A stretch of DNA of 11,111 nucleotides from positions 1 to 11,111 of the forward strand of contig JACCRL010000297.1 in NCBI GenBank assembly GCA_013813605.1. Direction: 5' to 3'. The translations under genes and the position numbers were made by a program. The first letter of the stretch is position 1. Each line of letters opens with the position of its first letter. The DNA comes from Gemmatimonadaceae bacterium (GTDB lineage: Bacteria; Gemmatimonadota; Gemmatimonadetes; Gemmatimonadales; Gemmatimonadaceae). Below, piece by piece: positions 1 through 6,812 of this stretch. Below the pieces are notes generated by a model. It saw nothing but the letters and a program-made list of their open reading frames with translations, made no database searches and was not told the origin of the DNA.

Positions 1-708
1 GGCCTGATGCTCGCCGGCGACAAGACGCTCAGCAAGAAGGTGCTGTCCTTCCACAGCATTCTCACCGCGAAGTTCGCGACGATGTACAGAGGGCAGGTGG
101 ACTGGGCCGGTGACATAAAATTCCCGCTGCTCGTGAAGCCCCCCCAGGAAGACGCTTCGCTCGGCATCACGCAGAAGTCGATCGTGAACAGCATCCAGGA
201 GCTGCTCGAGGTAATGGGGAGCACCCAGACAGAGTACCAGTCGCCTGTGCTTGTCGAGGAGTTCATCGATGGCCGGGAGTTCTACGTTGGCGTGCTCGGC
301 AACAGCAAGGCGATGGCGCTGCCGATAATCGAGCTCGATTTTTCGAAGTATCCGAAGGACCTGCCGAAGATCGCGAGCTGGGAGGCGAAGTGGGGGGACG
401 ACGGCGACGAAAAGGGCGCCGAGTTCGAGGGGACTGAGTCAGTGTTTCCAACGGACCTGTCGGACGACCTGATCGAGAAGATCAACAAGGTGGCGATCGA
501 CAGCTTTCACGCCCTTCGTCTCAGGGACTACGCCCGCATCGACCTGCGCGTGACGGCGAAGGAGGAGATTTACGTGATCGAGGCGAATCCCAACTGCTAT
601 CTCGAGCAGAAGAGCGAGTTTGCCCGGGCCGCGGAGAAGTCCGGGATGGAGTATGCGGCTCTGATCGGGCGCATTGCCGAGCTGGCGACCGCGCGATATT
701 CGCGCTGA
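1..708 (+). CDS. ATP-grasp ligase, D-Ala-D-Ala ligase type (5' partial)
   Basis: The reading frame is open at the window edge, so the start and the N-terminal pre-ATP-grasp domain are missing; 235 residues are visible (residues counted from the first in-window Met at base 7). The ATP-grasp fold is clear: a DKxxxK-like segment at residues 5-11, the ATP-binding strand FPLLVKP at 39-45 with Lys44, the adenine-side motif VLVEEFIDGREF at 81-92, and the metal-binding end DYARIDLRV (Asp179) followed by YVIEANPN (Glu192, Asn194). The ending (EFARAAEKSGMEYAALIGRI) is typical of D-alanine-D-alanine-ligase-like proteins. The family joins an amine to an acyl phosphate made with ATP. The Ddl signature EVNTxPG is replaced by EANPNC, so the true substrate may not be D-Ala; I do not assign ddl. 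It is convergent with the histone-like gene, with a hairpin terminator between them. Confidence 0.88.
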   Translation, partial: GLMLAGDKTLSKKVLSFHSILTAKFATMYRGQVDWAGDIKFPLLVKPPQEDASLGITQKSIVNSIQELLEVMGSTQTEYQSPVLVEEFIDGREFYVGVLGNSKAMALPIIELDFSKYPKDLPKIASWEAKWGDDGDEKGAEFEGTESVFPTDLSDDLIEKINKVAIDSFHALRLRDYARIDLRVTAKEEIYVIEANPNCYLEQKSEFARAAEKSGMEYAALIGRIAELATARYSR

Positions 709-735
709 CTCTCGCTGCCTGCACGCGGAAACAAA

Positions 736-759
736 AAAGCCGGCTTCTCAGCCGGCTTT
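736..759 (-). terminator. Rho-independent terminator between convergent genes
   Basis: A perfect 9-bp stem (AAAGCCGGC / GCCGGCTTT) encloses a six-base loop. Read on the minus strand it is followed by a run of six T (738 down to 733), a classic intrinsic terminator lying 23 bases after the stop of the histone-like gene. On the plus strand it sits 27 bases after the ligase stop but is followed only by TTTCCCG, so it probably works less well in that direction. One hairpin may serve both genes. Confidence 0.88.
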
Positions 760-782
760 CCCGTTATGCCATCTGAGCGACG

Positions 783-1013
783 CTACTTTCTCTTCTTTGC
801 GCCCTTGCGTGCCGAAGCCCTGCGTGCGGCGCCCTTGCGAGCGCGCGTTCCTGCGCCCTTGCGAGCCGAGGCTTTGCGAGCGGCGCCCTTGCGAGCGCGC
901 GTACGTACACCCTTGCGGGCCGAGGCCTTGCGAGCGGCACCCTTACGGGCGCGCGTGGCGGCGCCCTTCTTGGCTGCGCTCTTTCTGCGTGCACTCTTCT
1001 TCGCTGCTGCCAT
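783..1013 (-). CDS. Small histone-H1-like basic repeat protein
   Basis: This 76-residue protein has 33 Lys/Arg, no acidic residue, and otherwise mainly Ala, Gly, Ser and Thr. After a short lead (MAAAKKSARRKSAAKKGAA) it consists of three near-identical 18-residue units of the type TRARKGAARKASARKGAG, each made of two 9-residue KGA-containing halves, and ends in KKRK. Such Ala/Lys/Arg-rich repeats resemble the tails of histone H1 and of bacterial H1-like proteins such as AlgP and chlamydial Hc2, which bind and compact DNA through charge. A nucleoid-binding role is therefore inferred, though RNA binding is also possible. An upstream ATG in the same frame (1094) would add 27 residues of unlike composition. 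I chose the ATG at 1013 because GGAG lies 7 bases ahead of it and the basic composition begins there. The gene is monocistronic, ending at a strong terminator. Confidence 0.82.
   Translation of the reverse strand: MAAAKKSARRKSAAKKGAATRARKGAARKASARKGVRTRARKGAARKASARKGAGTRARKGAARRASARKGAKKRK
799..960. repeat. Three 54-bp tandem repeats inside the histone-like gene
   Basis: Units run 799-852, 853-906 and 907-960. The first two are nearly identical and the third has more changes, but all keep the frame. Each unit splits into two 27-bp halves that both start with a GCGCCCTTGCG-like core. The repeat encodes the 18-residue Lys/Arg/Ala unit of the minus-strand gene. A 54-bp in-frame period could expand or contract without a frameshift, so copy number may differ between strains (inference). 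Confidence 0.9.
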
Positions 1014-1017
1014 TGTG

Positions 1018-1024
1018 TCTCTCC
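1018..1024 (-). promoter_or_regulatory. Shine-Dalgarno site of the histone-like gene
   Basis: The minus strand reads GGAGAGACACA directly before the ATG at 1013. GGAG lies 7 bases from the start codon, close to ideal spacing. This site decides the start against the in-frame ATG at 1094. Confidence 0.75.
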
Positions 1025-1146
1025 ACGATGAAGTAAAGCTATCTGCCGGATCCGATGCGAACCGGAGAATCCTGCATCGCGTCCTGACCGGCACGCGCTG
1101 TCACGATGTGCATGCGACGATGCGCATGTGCTTTCGTAACGCCGCG

Positions 1147-1175
1147 AATATAGAATGCAAGTCATCTGTCTGCAA
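1147..1175 (-). promoter_or_regulatory. Candidate sigma-70 promoter for the histone-like gene
   Basis: On the minus strand TTGCAG (1175-1170) is followed after exactly 17 bases by TATATT (1152-1147), a reasonable -35/-10 pair in otherwise GC-rich DNA. Transcription would start near 1140 and leave an untranslated leader of about 125 bases before the ATG at 1013. The same AT-rich spot reads TATAGAAT on the plus strand and could serve tdh, but I see no convincing -35 for that direction. Nothing else stands out in the 280-base gap between the two divergent starts. Confidence 0.45.
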
Positions 1176-1293
1176 TGCTTTTCGGCGCGCACCGGAGACC
1201 GTGCATCTTCGTCTCTTCCGAATCGGGCCGACACATGGCAGGTTAGAAACTCGTCGCGCGCGGGTGCCATTTCTCTCAACGGAGTCGGTGTAA

Positions 1294-2319
1294 GTGAAAG
1301 CGCTGGTCAAGCAGTCCGCCGGTCCCGGCTTCGAGCTGAAGGATGTTCCGCAACCGGGGATCAGAGAGGACGAGGTGCTCATTCGCGTTCGCCGTGCCGG
1401 GGTTTGCGGCACCGACGTCCACATTTATGACTGGGATGCGTGGGCGAGCGGCCGTTGCAAGCCGCCGTTTACCGTCGGCCATGAATTCGCCGGCGAGGTC
1501 GCGCAGGTGGGGCGGCTGGTCACGGATGTGCGCGAAGGCGACCGCGTAACCGCCGAGGGTCACATCGTTGACGGACGCTGCCTCCTCTGTCGTACCGGCA
1601 ACGCACACGTATGTCCGTACACGCGCATCATCGGCGTGGACCGCGACGGCTGCTTCGCCGAGTACATAGCGATGCCCGCGACGAACGTCTGGCATCTGGA
1701 CGATGCGATCTCGTTCGACGTCGGCGGCATCCACGACCCGATGGGAAACGCCTTTCACACCGCGCTGACGGCGGACATTCCCGGTGCGACGGTGCTGGTA
1801 ACGGGCTGCGGCCCGATCGGAATTTTCGCGGTCGGGATCTGCCGGGCTGCAGGAGCGTCGCGCGTCATCGCCACCGATGTGAACGAGACGAGGCTGGCCC
1901 TGGCGCGGCAGATGGGTGCGACCGATGCGGTGCGGCCGGAACAGGCGGAGAAGGTGGTGAAGGACGCCACTGACGGCCTCGGCGTCGATGTCGTGCTCGA
2001 GATGTCCGGCGTACCGTCGGCGGTTCACCAGGCGTTCGCGCTGGTGCGGGTCGGCGGGCGGGTGCAGATGCTCGGCATACCTTCAAAAACGATCGAGATC
2101 GATTTTGCGACCGAAGTGATCTTCAAGGGTCTCACGATCTACGGCGTGGTTGGCAGGCGCATGTACGACACCTGGCACCAGATGACGCGCTTCCTCCGCT
2201 CGGGAAGCTTTGATCCGACGCCGGTCATCACGCACCGTTTTCCTCTCGAGGAAGCGGATGCCGCGATCGCCGCGATCAAGTCCGGCGAAGCGGGCAAGGT
2301 TATCTTCGAGATCGCCTGA
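1294..2319 (+). CDS. tdh: L-threonine 3-dehydrogenase
   Basis: This NAD-dependent enzyme oxidises L-threonine to 2-amino-3-ketobutyrate (EC 1.1.1.103). It is a zinc-dependent medium-chain dehydrogenase of 341 residues, the same length as E. coli Tdh. Visible are catalytic-zinc residues Cys38 (GVCGTDVHIYDWD) and His63-Glu64 (GHEFAGEV), His90 in the EGH motif, the Rossmann loop GCGPIG (171-176) with Asp195 for the NAD ribose, and the family ending THRFPLEEADAAI. The structural-zinc lobe keeps Cys96, Cys99 and Cys107, but the expected first cysteine is Asp93, so that site is altered. The start is GTG with GGAG 9 bases upstream. The next gene is kbl, 34 bases on; the unstable product is normally passed straight to Kbl. 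Other polyol/threonine dehydrogenases share the fold, but the kbl neighbour and full-length match settle the call. Confidence 0.96.
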   Translation: MKALVKQSAGPGFELKDVPQPGIREDEVLIRVRRAGVCGTDVHIYDWDAWASGRCKPPFTVGHEFAGEVAQVGRLVTDVREGDRVTAEGHIVDGRCLLCRTGNAHVCPYTRIIGVDRDGCFAEYIAMPATNVWHLDDAISFDVGGIHDPMGNAFHTALTADIPGATVLVTGCGPIGIFAVGICRAAGASRVIATDVNETRLALARQMGATDAVRPEQAEKVVKDATDGLGVDVVLEMSGVPSAVHQAFALVRVGGRVQMLGIPSKTIEIDFATEVIFKGLTIYGVVGRRMYDTWHQMTRFLRSGSFDPTPVITHRFPLEEADAAIAAIKSGEAGKVIFEIA

Positions 2320-2353
2320 GCGGTTTTTCGGCGCACAACAACGAGAGGCGAGA

Positions 2354-3559
2354 GTGGCACTGAACACAAACTTCGACGCCGAGCTGACGCAGGCGATCGA
2401 GAAGCTGAAGACGGACCGGGTATACAAGCGGCTCAACTACCTCGATTCGCCGCAGGGCGCGCGTGTGCAGATGGAAGGACGCGGCGAAGTCGTCATCCTC
2501 TCCTCGAACAACTACCTCGGGCTCAGCAACGAGCGCGAGGTTGTGGACGCGGGGATCGCGGGGCTGGAGCGGTTCGGCGCCGGTACCGGCAGCGTTCGCT
2601 TCATCTGCGGGACGTTCACAGTGCATCGCGACCTGGAAACGGCGATCGCGCGTCTGGTCGGCACGCCCGCCTCGCTCAGTTACGTGTCTGCGTGGAACGC
2701 CAACGAGGGCCTCACCGCTTCGATCGTCGAGCAGAACGATTTCGTGGTTTCCGATGCGCTCAACCACGCGTCGATCATCGATTCGATCAGGCTCGCAAAG
2801 GCGATCACCAAGTGCACGACGGCGGTGTACGCGCACTCGGATCTTGACGACCTGAAGGCGAAGCTCGAGGGCGCAAAGACCGCGCGGCGCCGAATCATCT
2901 GGACCGATGGCGTCTTCTCGATGGAGGGAAGCATCGCCAGGCTGCCGGAAATCCTCGAGCTTGCCCGGCGGTACGATGCGATCGTCGTCATGGACGATTC
3001 ACACGGGACGGGTGTGCTCGGCAGGACAGGGCGCGGCACGGCGGAGCATTTCGGGGTGCTCGGGGAGGTGGATGTGATAACGTCGACGCTCGGCAAGGCG
3101 CTGGGCGGTGCGGCAGGCGGATTCGTGGCCGGACCGGAGGCCTTGTGCGACATGCTCACGCAACGGTCGCGACCACAGCTCTTCTCAAACGCATTGCCGC
3201 CGACCGTCGCGGCGAGCGCGCTCTGCGCCATCGAGCATCTCGAGGCCCACCCGGACCTCGTGACGAAGCTGCGTGAGAATACCCGTTACTTCAGGGAGGC
3301 AATCTCGGAAGCCGGGTTCAAGCCGCTGCCGGGGGAAACACCGATTGTGCCCATTATAGTGGGGGAAACGGCGACGGCGATCCAAATGAGTGACATGTTG
3401 CTCGGGGAAGGCGTCTTTGTGACAGGGTTCGGCTTTCCGGTCGTTCCCCAGGGCCAGGCGCGCGTGCGCTGCCAGCTCAGCGCGGCCCACTCACGCGACG
3501 ATCTCGACAAGGCGATCGCCGCCTTCAAGACTGTCGGCAAGAAGCTCGGCATAATCTAG
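2354..3559 (+). CDS. kbl: 2-amino-3-ketobutyrate CoA ligase (glycine C-acetyltransferase)
   Basis: This PLP enzyme splits 2-amino-3-ketobutyrate with CoA into glycine and acetyl-CoA (EC 2.3.1.29), the second step after Tdh. It belongs to the alpha-oxoamine synthase family (with BioF, HemA and SPT). The predicted 401 residues match the usual length of about 398. Seen are SSNNYLGL (50-57), GAGTGSVRFICGT (75-87), SDALNHASIID with His138, the PLP-ring Asp215 in MDDSHGTG, and the Schiff-base Lys248 in TSTLGKALGG. The GTG at 2354 has GAGAGG 5 bases upstream, and the protein from there lines up with the family start. The open frame runs back to 2210, but that would overlap tdh by 110 bases with unrelated Arg/Ser-rich residues. 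Other family members are possible on sequence alone; the tdh neighbour makes Kbl the best call. Confidence 0.95.
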   Translation: MALNTNFDAELTQAIEKLKTDRVYKRLNYLDSPQGARVQMEGRGEVVILSSNNYLGLSNEREVVDAGIAGLERFGAGTGSVRFICGTFTVHRDLETAIARLVGTPASLSYVSAWNANEGLTASIVEQNDFVVSDALNHASIIDSIRLAKAITKCTTAVYAHSDLDDLKAKLEGAKTARRRIIWTDGVFSMEGSIARLPEILELARRYDAIVVMDDSHGTGVLGRTGRGTAEHFGVLGEVDVITSTLGKALGGAAGGFVAGPEALCDMLTQRSRPQLFSNALPPTVAASALCAIEHLEAHPDLVTKLRENTRYFREAISEAGFKPLPGETPIVPIIVGETATAIQMSDMLLGEGVFVTGFGFPVVPQGQARVRCQLSAAHSRDDLDKAIAAFKTVGKKLGII

Positions 3560-3570
3560 AGGACGCCTAC

Positions 3571-4242
3571 ATGCAGAAAATCAAAGCACTCGTCGTTGGA
3601 ATTGCAGCTACGGTGACAATTGCCGGCTCGGCCGGCGCACAGGAAGCACGTCTTTTCGAGAACTCCTGGTTCTGGGGTGTGAAGAGCGGCTTCAACACAT
3701 TTTCCACCGCTGGCCGGGGAAGCAGCACTACTGCCGGATTCGGACTGGACTGGTTCATCACCCGCTCGAAGGGCGGTCTGTACGTCTCGTACGATCAGGC
3801 GGGTTTCGAGCGTGACGTCCAGGTGTTTGACTTTGCGTCGGAAACCGGCGAGCGGACCGTGCGCGTCAACGACCTGCGCCGGATAACGGTCGCAGCACTG
3901 GCGTACCCGCGGCACTTCGGGACCCGCTTCGGGACCCTGACACCTTATGGCGGCATCGGCTACTCGATCTCCGCCTTCGGCGATGCGAGAATCCTGAGAG
4001 ATAGCGTCAACTCGGCGCCCAACGAGGCGTTTTTCTTCAAGGTCGATGATCGCCGCAGTCGTGGCGCGGTGGTAGCGATGGGCGGTCTCCAGATGCAGCG
4101 CGGACGCGTTGCCCTCTTTGCCCAGGAGACACTGCTGCCGTCGAGCAGTGAGTTCCTCGTCAGAAGCGTGATCTCGCTCTTCGAGCTCGGTGTCCGCTAC
4201 AACTTTGGAAGCTCGATCGACCGCGGAACGGGCTCCCGCTAG
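3571..4242 (+). CDS. Secreted outer-membrane beta-barrel protein, function unknown
   Basis: This 223-residue protein has a clear signal peptide: basic start MQKIK, hydrophobic core 6-19, and signal peptidase I site AGA before Gln24. The mature part alternates polar and aromatic/hydrophobic residues (for example GGLYVSYDQAGF, LTPYGGIGYSI, FELGVRYNF), as in small 8-strand OmpA/OmpX-like barrels, and has no cysteine. The last amphipathic strand ends at YNF, but eleven polar residues follow, so the barrel signal is not at the extreme C-terminus. I do not recognise the family beyond the barrel type. The start ATG is 11 bases after the kbl stop, and its Shine-Dalgarno (AGAGGA) overlaps that stop codon, so translation is probably coupled. 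It is the last gene of the tdh-kbl unit, before a strong terminator. Any role in threonine use is only suggested by position. Confidence 0.78.
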   Translation: MQKIKALVVGIAATVTIAGSAGAQEARLFENSWFWGVKSGFNTFSTAGRGSSTTAGFGLDWFITRSKGGLYVSYDQAGFERDVQVFDFASETGERTVRVNDLRRITVAALAYPRHFGTRFGTLTPYGGIGYSISAFGDARILRDSVNSAPNEAFFFKVDDRRSRGAVVAMGGLQMQRGRVALFAQETLLPSSSEFLVRSVISLFELGVRYNFGSSIDRGTGSR

Positions 4243-4265
4243 CCGGGCAGTCGCGCAACGACAGG

Positions 4266-4295
4266 AAACGGCGCCCAGAAGGGCGCCGTTTTTTT
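4266..4295 (+). terminator. Rho-independent terminator of the tdh-kbl-barrel operon
   Basis: A perfect 11-bp stem (AAACGGCGCCC / GGGCGCCGTTT) closed by an AGAA tetraloop runs into seven T in a row (4289-4295). It begins 23 bases after the barrel-gene stop. On the other strand it lies just beyond the stop of the glycosylase gene (4304) and could act weakly there too, since only three T follow in that direction. Confidence 0.93.
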
Positions 4296-4303
4296 GTCTC
4301 GAT

Positions 4304-4969
4304 TCAACTCGGCTTGCCGCGTGACACGTATGCGTTGCCACGCACGATCCAGCGCAGCGGCCAGTCGACGGCGCGGGTGATGCCAATGCGTGAAGTGACC
4401 TGCACGCACTCGTCCGGAACGGGCACGCCCGCTCTCAGCACCAGCTGGCCGCGCTGCAGGCTCTTCGCGCTCATCGCGCCGACGATGCCAAGGGCGTCAC
4501 ACAACTTTCCGGGACCGTTGGTGAGGTCGTGGTCTTTCTTCGCGCCGGGCCTGCGCTCGCGCATCAGGGAGATGCCCTCGAGAGGCTCAACGCCGCGCAC
4601 GAGCACCGCGCTCGGCAAGCCTTCCGCACGAGTGACGGCGTTGAAACACCAGTACATGCCGTATATGAAGTACACGTACGAAATGCCGGGCGCGCCATAG
4701 AGTGGAGCGGTGCGCGCCGTGCGGCCGACAACGGCGTGACAGGCCTCGTCGTGCTCACCAACGTAGGCTTCCGTTTCGACGATTATTCCGCTGGTCCTGC
4801 CCTTATCGGTGCTGCACTCGAGCACCGTGCCAAGCAGTTCGCGGGCGACGATCTCGGTTTCGCGGTCGTAGAATGAGCGAGGGAGAATGCGTCCCTTCGC
4901 GAGCCGCGATCCCGGACGCAAAAGGCTCGTTGGCGAGCCCTTTGCGCCGGGCGTTACTCGCCGGCTCAA
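4304..4969 (-). CDS. mpg: 3-methyladenine DNA glycosylase, AAG/Mpg family
   Basis: This base-excision repair enzyme removes alkylated purines such as 3-methyladenine and hypoxanthine from DNA. Family motifs are all present: LPRSFYDR (29-36), catalytic VETEAY with Glu67 and Tyr69 (equivalent to human AAG Glu125/Tyr127), DEACH with His78, SYVYFIYGMY (97-106), LVRGVEP with Arg125, and DLTNGPGKLCDALGI (148-162). The longest frame uses TTG at 4969, overlapping the upstream NYN-gene stop as TTGA, which fits translational coupling, but the Shine-Dalgarno is poor (GAGAAG, 14 bases away). A second TTG at 4921 would give 205 residues, closer to the usual bacterial size, and would remove a Gly/Ser/Thr-rich N-terminus encoded across a hairpin. 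No ATG or GTG start exists before the conserved core. Function is secure; the start is not. Confidence 0.93.
   Translation of the reverse strand: MSRRVTPGAKGSPTSLLRPGSRLAKGRILPRSFYDRETEIVARELLGTVLECSTDKGRTSGIIVETEAYVGEHDEACHAVVGRTARTAPLYGAPGISYVYFIYGMYWCFNAVTRAEGLPSAVLVRGVEPLEGISLMRERRPGAKKDHDLTNGPGKLCDALGIVGAMSAKSLQRGQLVLRAGVPVPDECVQVTSRIGITRAVDWPLRWIVRGNAYVSRGKPS
4920..4943 (-). terminator. Terminator-like hairpin at the NYN/glycosylase junction
   Basis: On the minus strand AAAGGGCTCG, a CCAA loop and CGAGCCTTTT form a 9-bp stem with one bulged G and a four-T tail. It starts 22 bases after the NYN stop codon, where a terminator would be expected, yet it lies inside the longest glycosylase frame and touches the alternative TTG start at 4921. 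The short T-run suggests partial read-through, so it could set the ratio of the two products or be a chance fold. Confidence 0.45.
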
Positions 4970-6618
4970 GACGATTCTGTGCTTCTCGCCTTTGTCTTTC
5001 GCACCGCGCGCTTCGGCGCCGGCTTCTCCGATCCGGCGTCCCGAGCGGCCTGCTTTCTTCCGCGGGGGGCAGCGCGCTTACGCGCGCCGCGAGCTTTTCC
5101 TTCGGCGGCGGGAACATCCTCGGCAATCGCTTCCGCTTCCACTGCGGGAGCGGAAAACGCCGGCGAGGCTTCAACCACGCCGAACTTGAAGAGGTCCGGC
5201 GGTGGAGCGCCCGCCTTGCCGCCGATCGGGCCGCGACCGCGGCCACGCGAGCTTCCACCGCCACGCGCGCCCATTCCCTGCGGCGCGGATGGTGCCGCAG
5301 GCGCCGCGACTCGCGGCGGTTCGGCGGCAGCGATCTGCTCGCTGAGCGGTGCTGCTGTCGCCGACGGCGCAACTTCGTAATCGGTCCCGCGCCTGCGAAG
5401 GTCGATGACGTCCGCGTCGTGAGCGTCCTGAAGGATGCGCAGGAAGTTGCGCTCGCTGAGGCTTTCGCTGTCGCGGCCGAGCAGTGATCGAGCCTTCGTC
5501 CGGACCTCGCTGGCGCGAAGCGTGAGGCCTTCACCTGCCGCAACGGAGCGGCGCACGAGGTTGAACGCATCCTCGCGCGTGAGGCGCAGGCCCTCGGCGC
5601 CGATCAGATCGCCATTCGATGCCGGCGCCGGTGCGGTGCGCGGCGTCGTCAGAACGAGCGGAGCATCTTCGAGCTCCTGTGCCATACCCGGCGTCGCCAT
5701 CGAGTCGGGCGTCGCGGCGCCAGGCCGCGGTCCACGCTCGCCGCGATCGCGTCCGCGTCCACCTCTGCGGCTTCGGCGCGGGCGCTCACTGGTCTCTGAC
5801 TCGTCGCCCGACGGCGCACTGCGCGCTGCGGCGGGCTCAGCGGCTGAGGCCGATGTCGTCGAGCCTGCGCCCGGGGCTCCGACTTCGAATTGACCATTCT
5901 CGAGCTTCGTGAGAACGAGGAGGCCGCGATGCGCCGCTTCCGACACGAAGCGCGAGAACTTCGACATGCCGAGGTTTTTTTCGTCGAACGATGTGTCGAT
6001 CTGCTGCATCACCTGCTTGAGGCGGTCGGCGCGCATCACGTCGCCGTTGCGCTTCATGCGGGTGACGGCTTCGGTGACGAGCTCCCATGGATCGCGCTTG
6101 ACCGTTTCCTCGTCGCCGAACTTCACGAGGCCGGCGAGAGCGTTGTAGCTGTAGTACTCGTCGCAGTTCTGCACCAGCAGGTCGCTCGAAGATTCGCGGA
6201 TGCCGACGCCGATGACGTACTTGCCGTATTCCTTGAGCTTGATGACGAGGCTCGAGAAGTCCGAATCGCCGGAGAGCAGAATAAATGTCCCGATCTCGGG
6301 GCGGATGAACACCAGCTCCATCGCATCGATCGCAAGCCTGATGTCGGTCGCGTTCTTCTTCGCGGATCCGTAGGCGGTCGCGAAGATCAGGTCGATCGAC
6401 GATTCAGTGAGCGGGACGACGTACTGGGGGTAGCGTCTCCAGTCGGCGTAGGCGCGCTGGACGGCAACCTTTCCCTTCACGATGTCGGCGGAGAGCAGAT
6501 TCTTGAGCTCCGTCTGAAGATCGGAGCGGATGCCCATCGTGACGTTGTCGAAGTCGATGAGCAGTGCGGCGTTGGGGGCGTGGTGTGTCTGTGGTCCGGT
6601 TGGGGCGGGGTGTGACAT
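4966..6618 (-). CDS. NYN-domain ribonuclease-like protein with two LOTUS-like domains
   Basis: This 550-residue protein (from the ATG at 6618) is a candidate RNA-processing protein. Residues 17-165 are a NYN/LabA-type PIN-like domain: LLIDFDNV (Asp22, Asp24, Asn25), NATDIRLAIDA (Asp92), and LLSGDSDFSSLV (Asp118, Asp120), the acidic set that binds metal in these nucleases. Residues 176-249 look like an OST-HTH/LOTUS winged helix (DPWELVTEAVTRM ... GMSKFSRFVSEAAHRGLLVL). A linker with an Arg/Gly stretch (280-300) leads to a second similar domain (346-417, LTREDAFNLVRRSV ... NFLRILQDAHDADVIDL), then RGRGRG (458-463) and a Lys/Arg/Ala-rich tail (505-546). In-frame starts at 6696 and 6804 exist. 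I prefer 6618 because the extension has Cys/Trp/His and non-typical codons, but no good Shine-Dalgarno decides it. RNA substrate unknown. Confidence 0.88.
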   Translation of the reverse strand: MSHPAPTGPQTHHAPNAALLIDFDNVTMGIRSDLQTELKNLLSADIVKGKVAVQRAYADWRRYPQYVVPLTESSIDLIFATAYGSAKKNATDIRLAIDAMELVFIRPEIGTFILLSGDSDFSSLVIKLKEYGKYVIGVGIRESSSDLLVQNCDEYYSYNALAGLVKFGDEETVKRDPWELVTEAVTRMKRNGDVMRADRLKQVMQQIDTSFDEKNLGMSKFSRFVSEAAHRGLLVLTKLENGQFEVGAPGAGSTTSASAAEPAAARSAPSGDESETSERPRRSRRGGRGRDRGERGPRPGAATPDSMATPGMAQELEDAPLVLTTPRTAPAPASNGDLIGAEGLRLTREDAFNLVRRSVAAGEGLTLRASEVRTKARSLLGRDSESLSERNFLRILQDAHDADVIDLRRRGTDYEVAPSATAAPLSEQIAAAEPPRVAAPAAPSAPQGMGARGGGSSRGRGRGPIGGKAGAPPPDLFKFGVVEASPAFSAPAVEAEAIAEDVPAAEGKARGARKRAAPRGRKQAARDAGSEKPAPKRAVRKTKARSTESS

Positions 6619-6812
6619 TGCCTGTGGCCCGCGGTAAACCGGGGCGACGTGGCGGTGCGCAGTGGGGCGCGCGGACCGCTGTGGTCGTGGAGTCATGAAT
6701 TGTGGGATACATGTTCGAGGCTGCGTGCCGGCGGATTCCGCTACAGCTGCACACCATGTTTGATCCTGAGGCGGATGCCGCAGGCGGTGCGTCTTCAGGT
6801 CCATGCGAGCGT

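Noticed and set aside
799..960. CRISPR-like repeat array
   Set aside because: The units are contiguous tandem repeats without spacers and keep one coding frame.
764..1293. Long open frames on both strands across the 54-bp repeats (171, 175 and 120 codons)
   Set aside because: They are other-frame readings of the Lys/Arg/Ala repeat, with Arg/Pro/Cys-rich nonsense products and no supporting start signals; only the basic frame has a Shine-Dalgarno and a known type of product.
2210..2353. 48-codon upstream extension of kbl
   Set aside because: It would overlap tdh by 110 bases, encodes Arg/Ser-rich residues unlike the family, and the GTG at 2354 has a good Shine-Dalgarno and the expected family start.
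3556..4386. 276-codon minus-strand open frame opposite the outer-membrane gene
   Set aside because: It runs through the 4266-4295 terminator and into the glycosylase gene, with a Cys/Arg-rich product; the plus-strand frame has a signal peptide, a Shine-Dalgarno and barrel pattern.
5890..6615. 241-codon plus-strand open frame opposite the NYN domain
   Set aside because: It is the antisense of strongly conserved NYN/LOTUS sequence; its Asp/Val/His-rich product shows no motif.
6619..6804. N-terminal extension of the NYN protein to ATGs at 6696 or 6804
   Set aside because: Not excluded, but the added residues are His/Pro/Arg/Cys/Trp-rich with off-type codons and no Shine-Dalgarno; conserved sequence begins only after the ATG at 6618.
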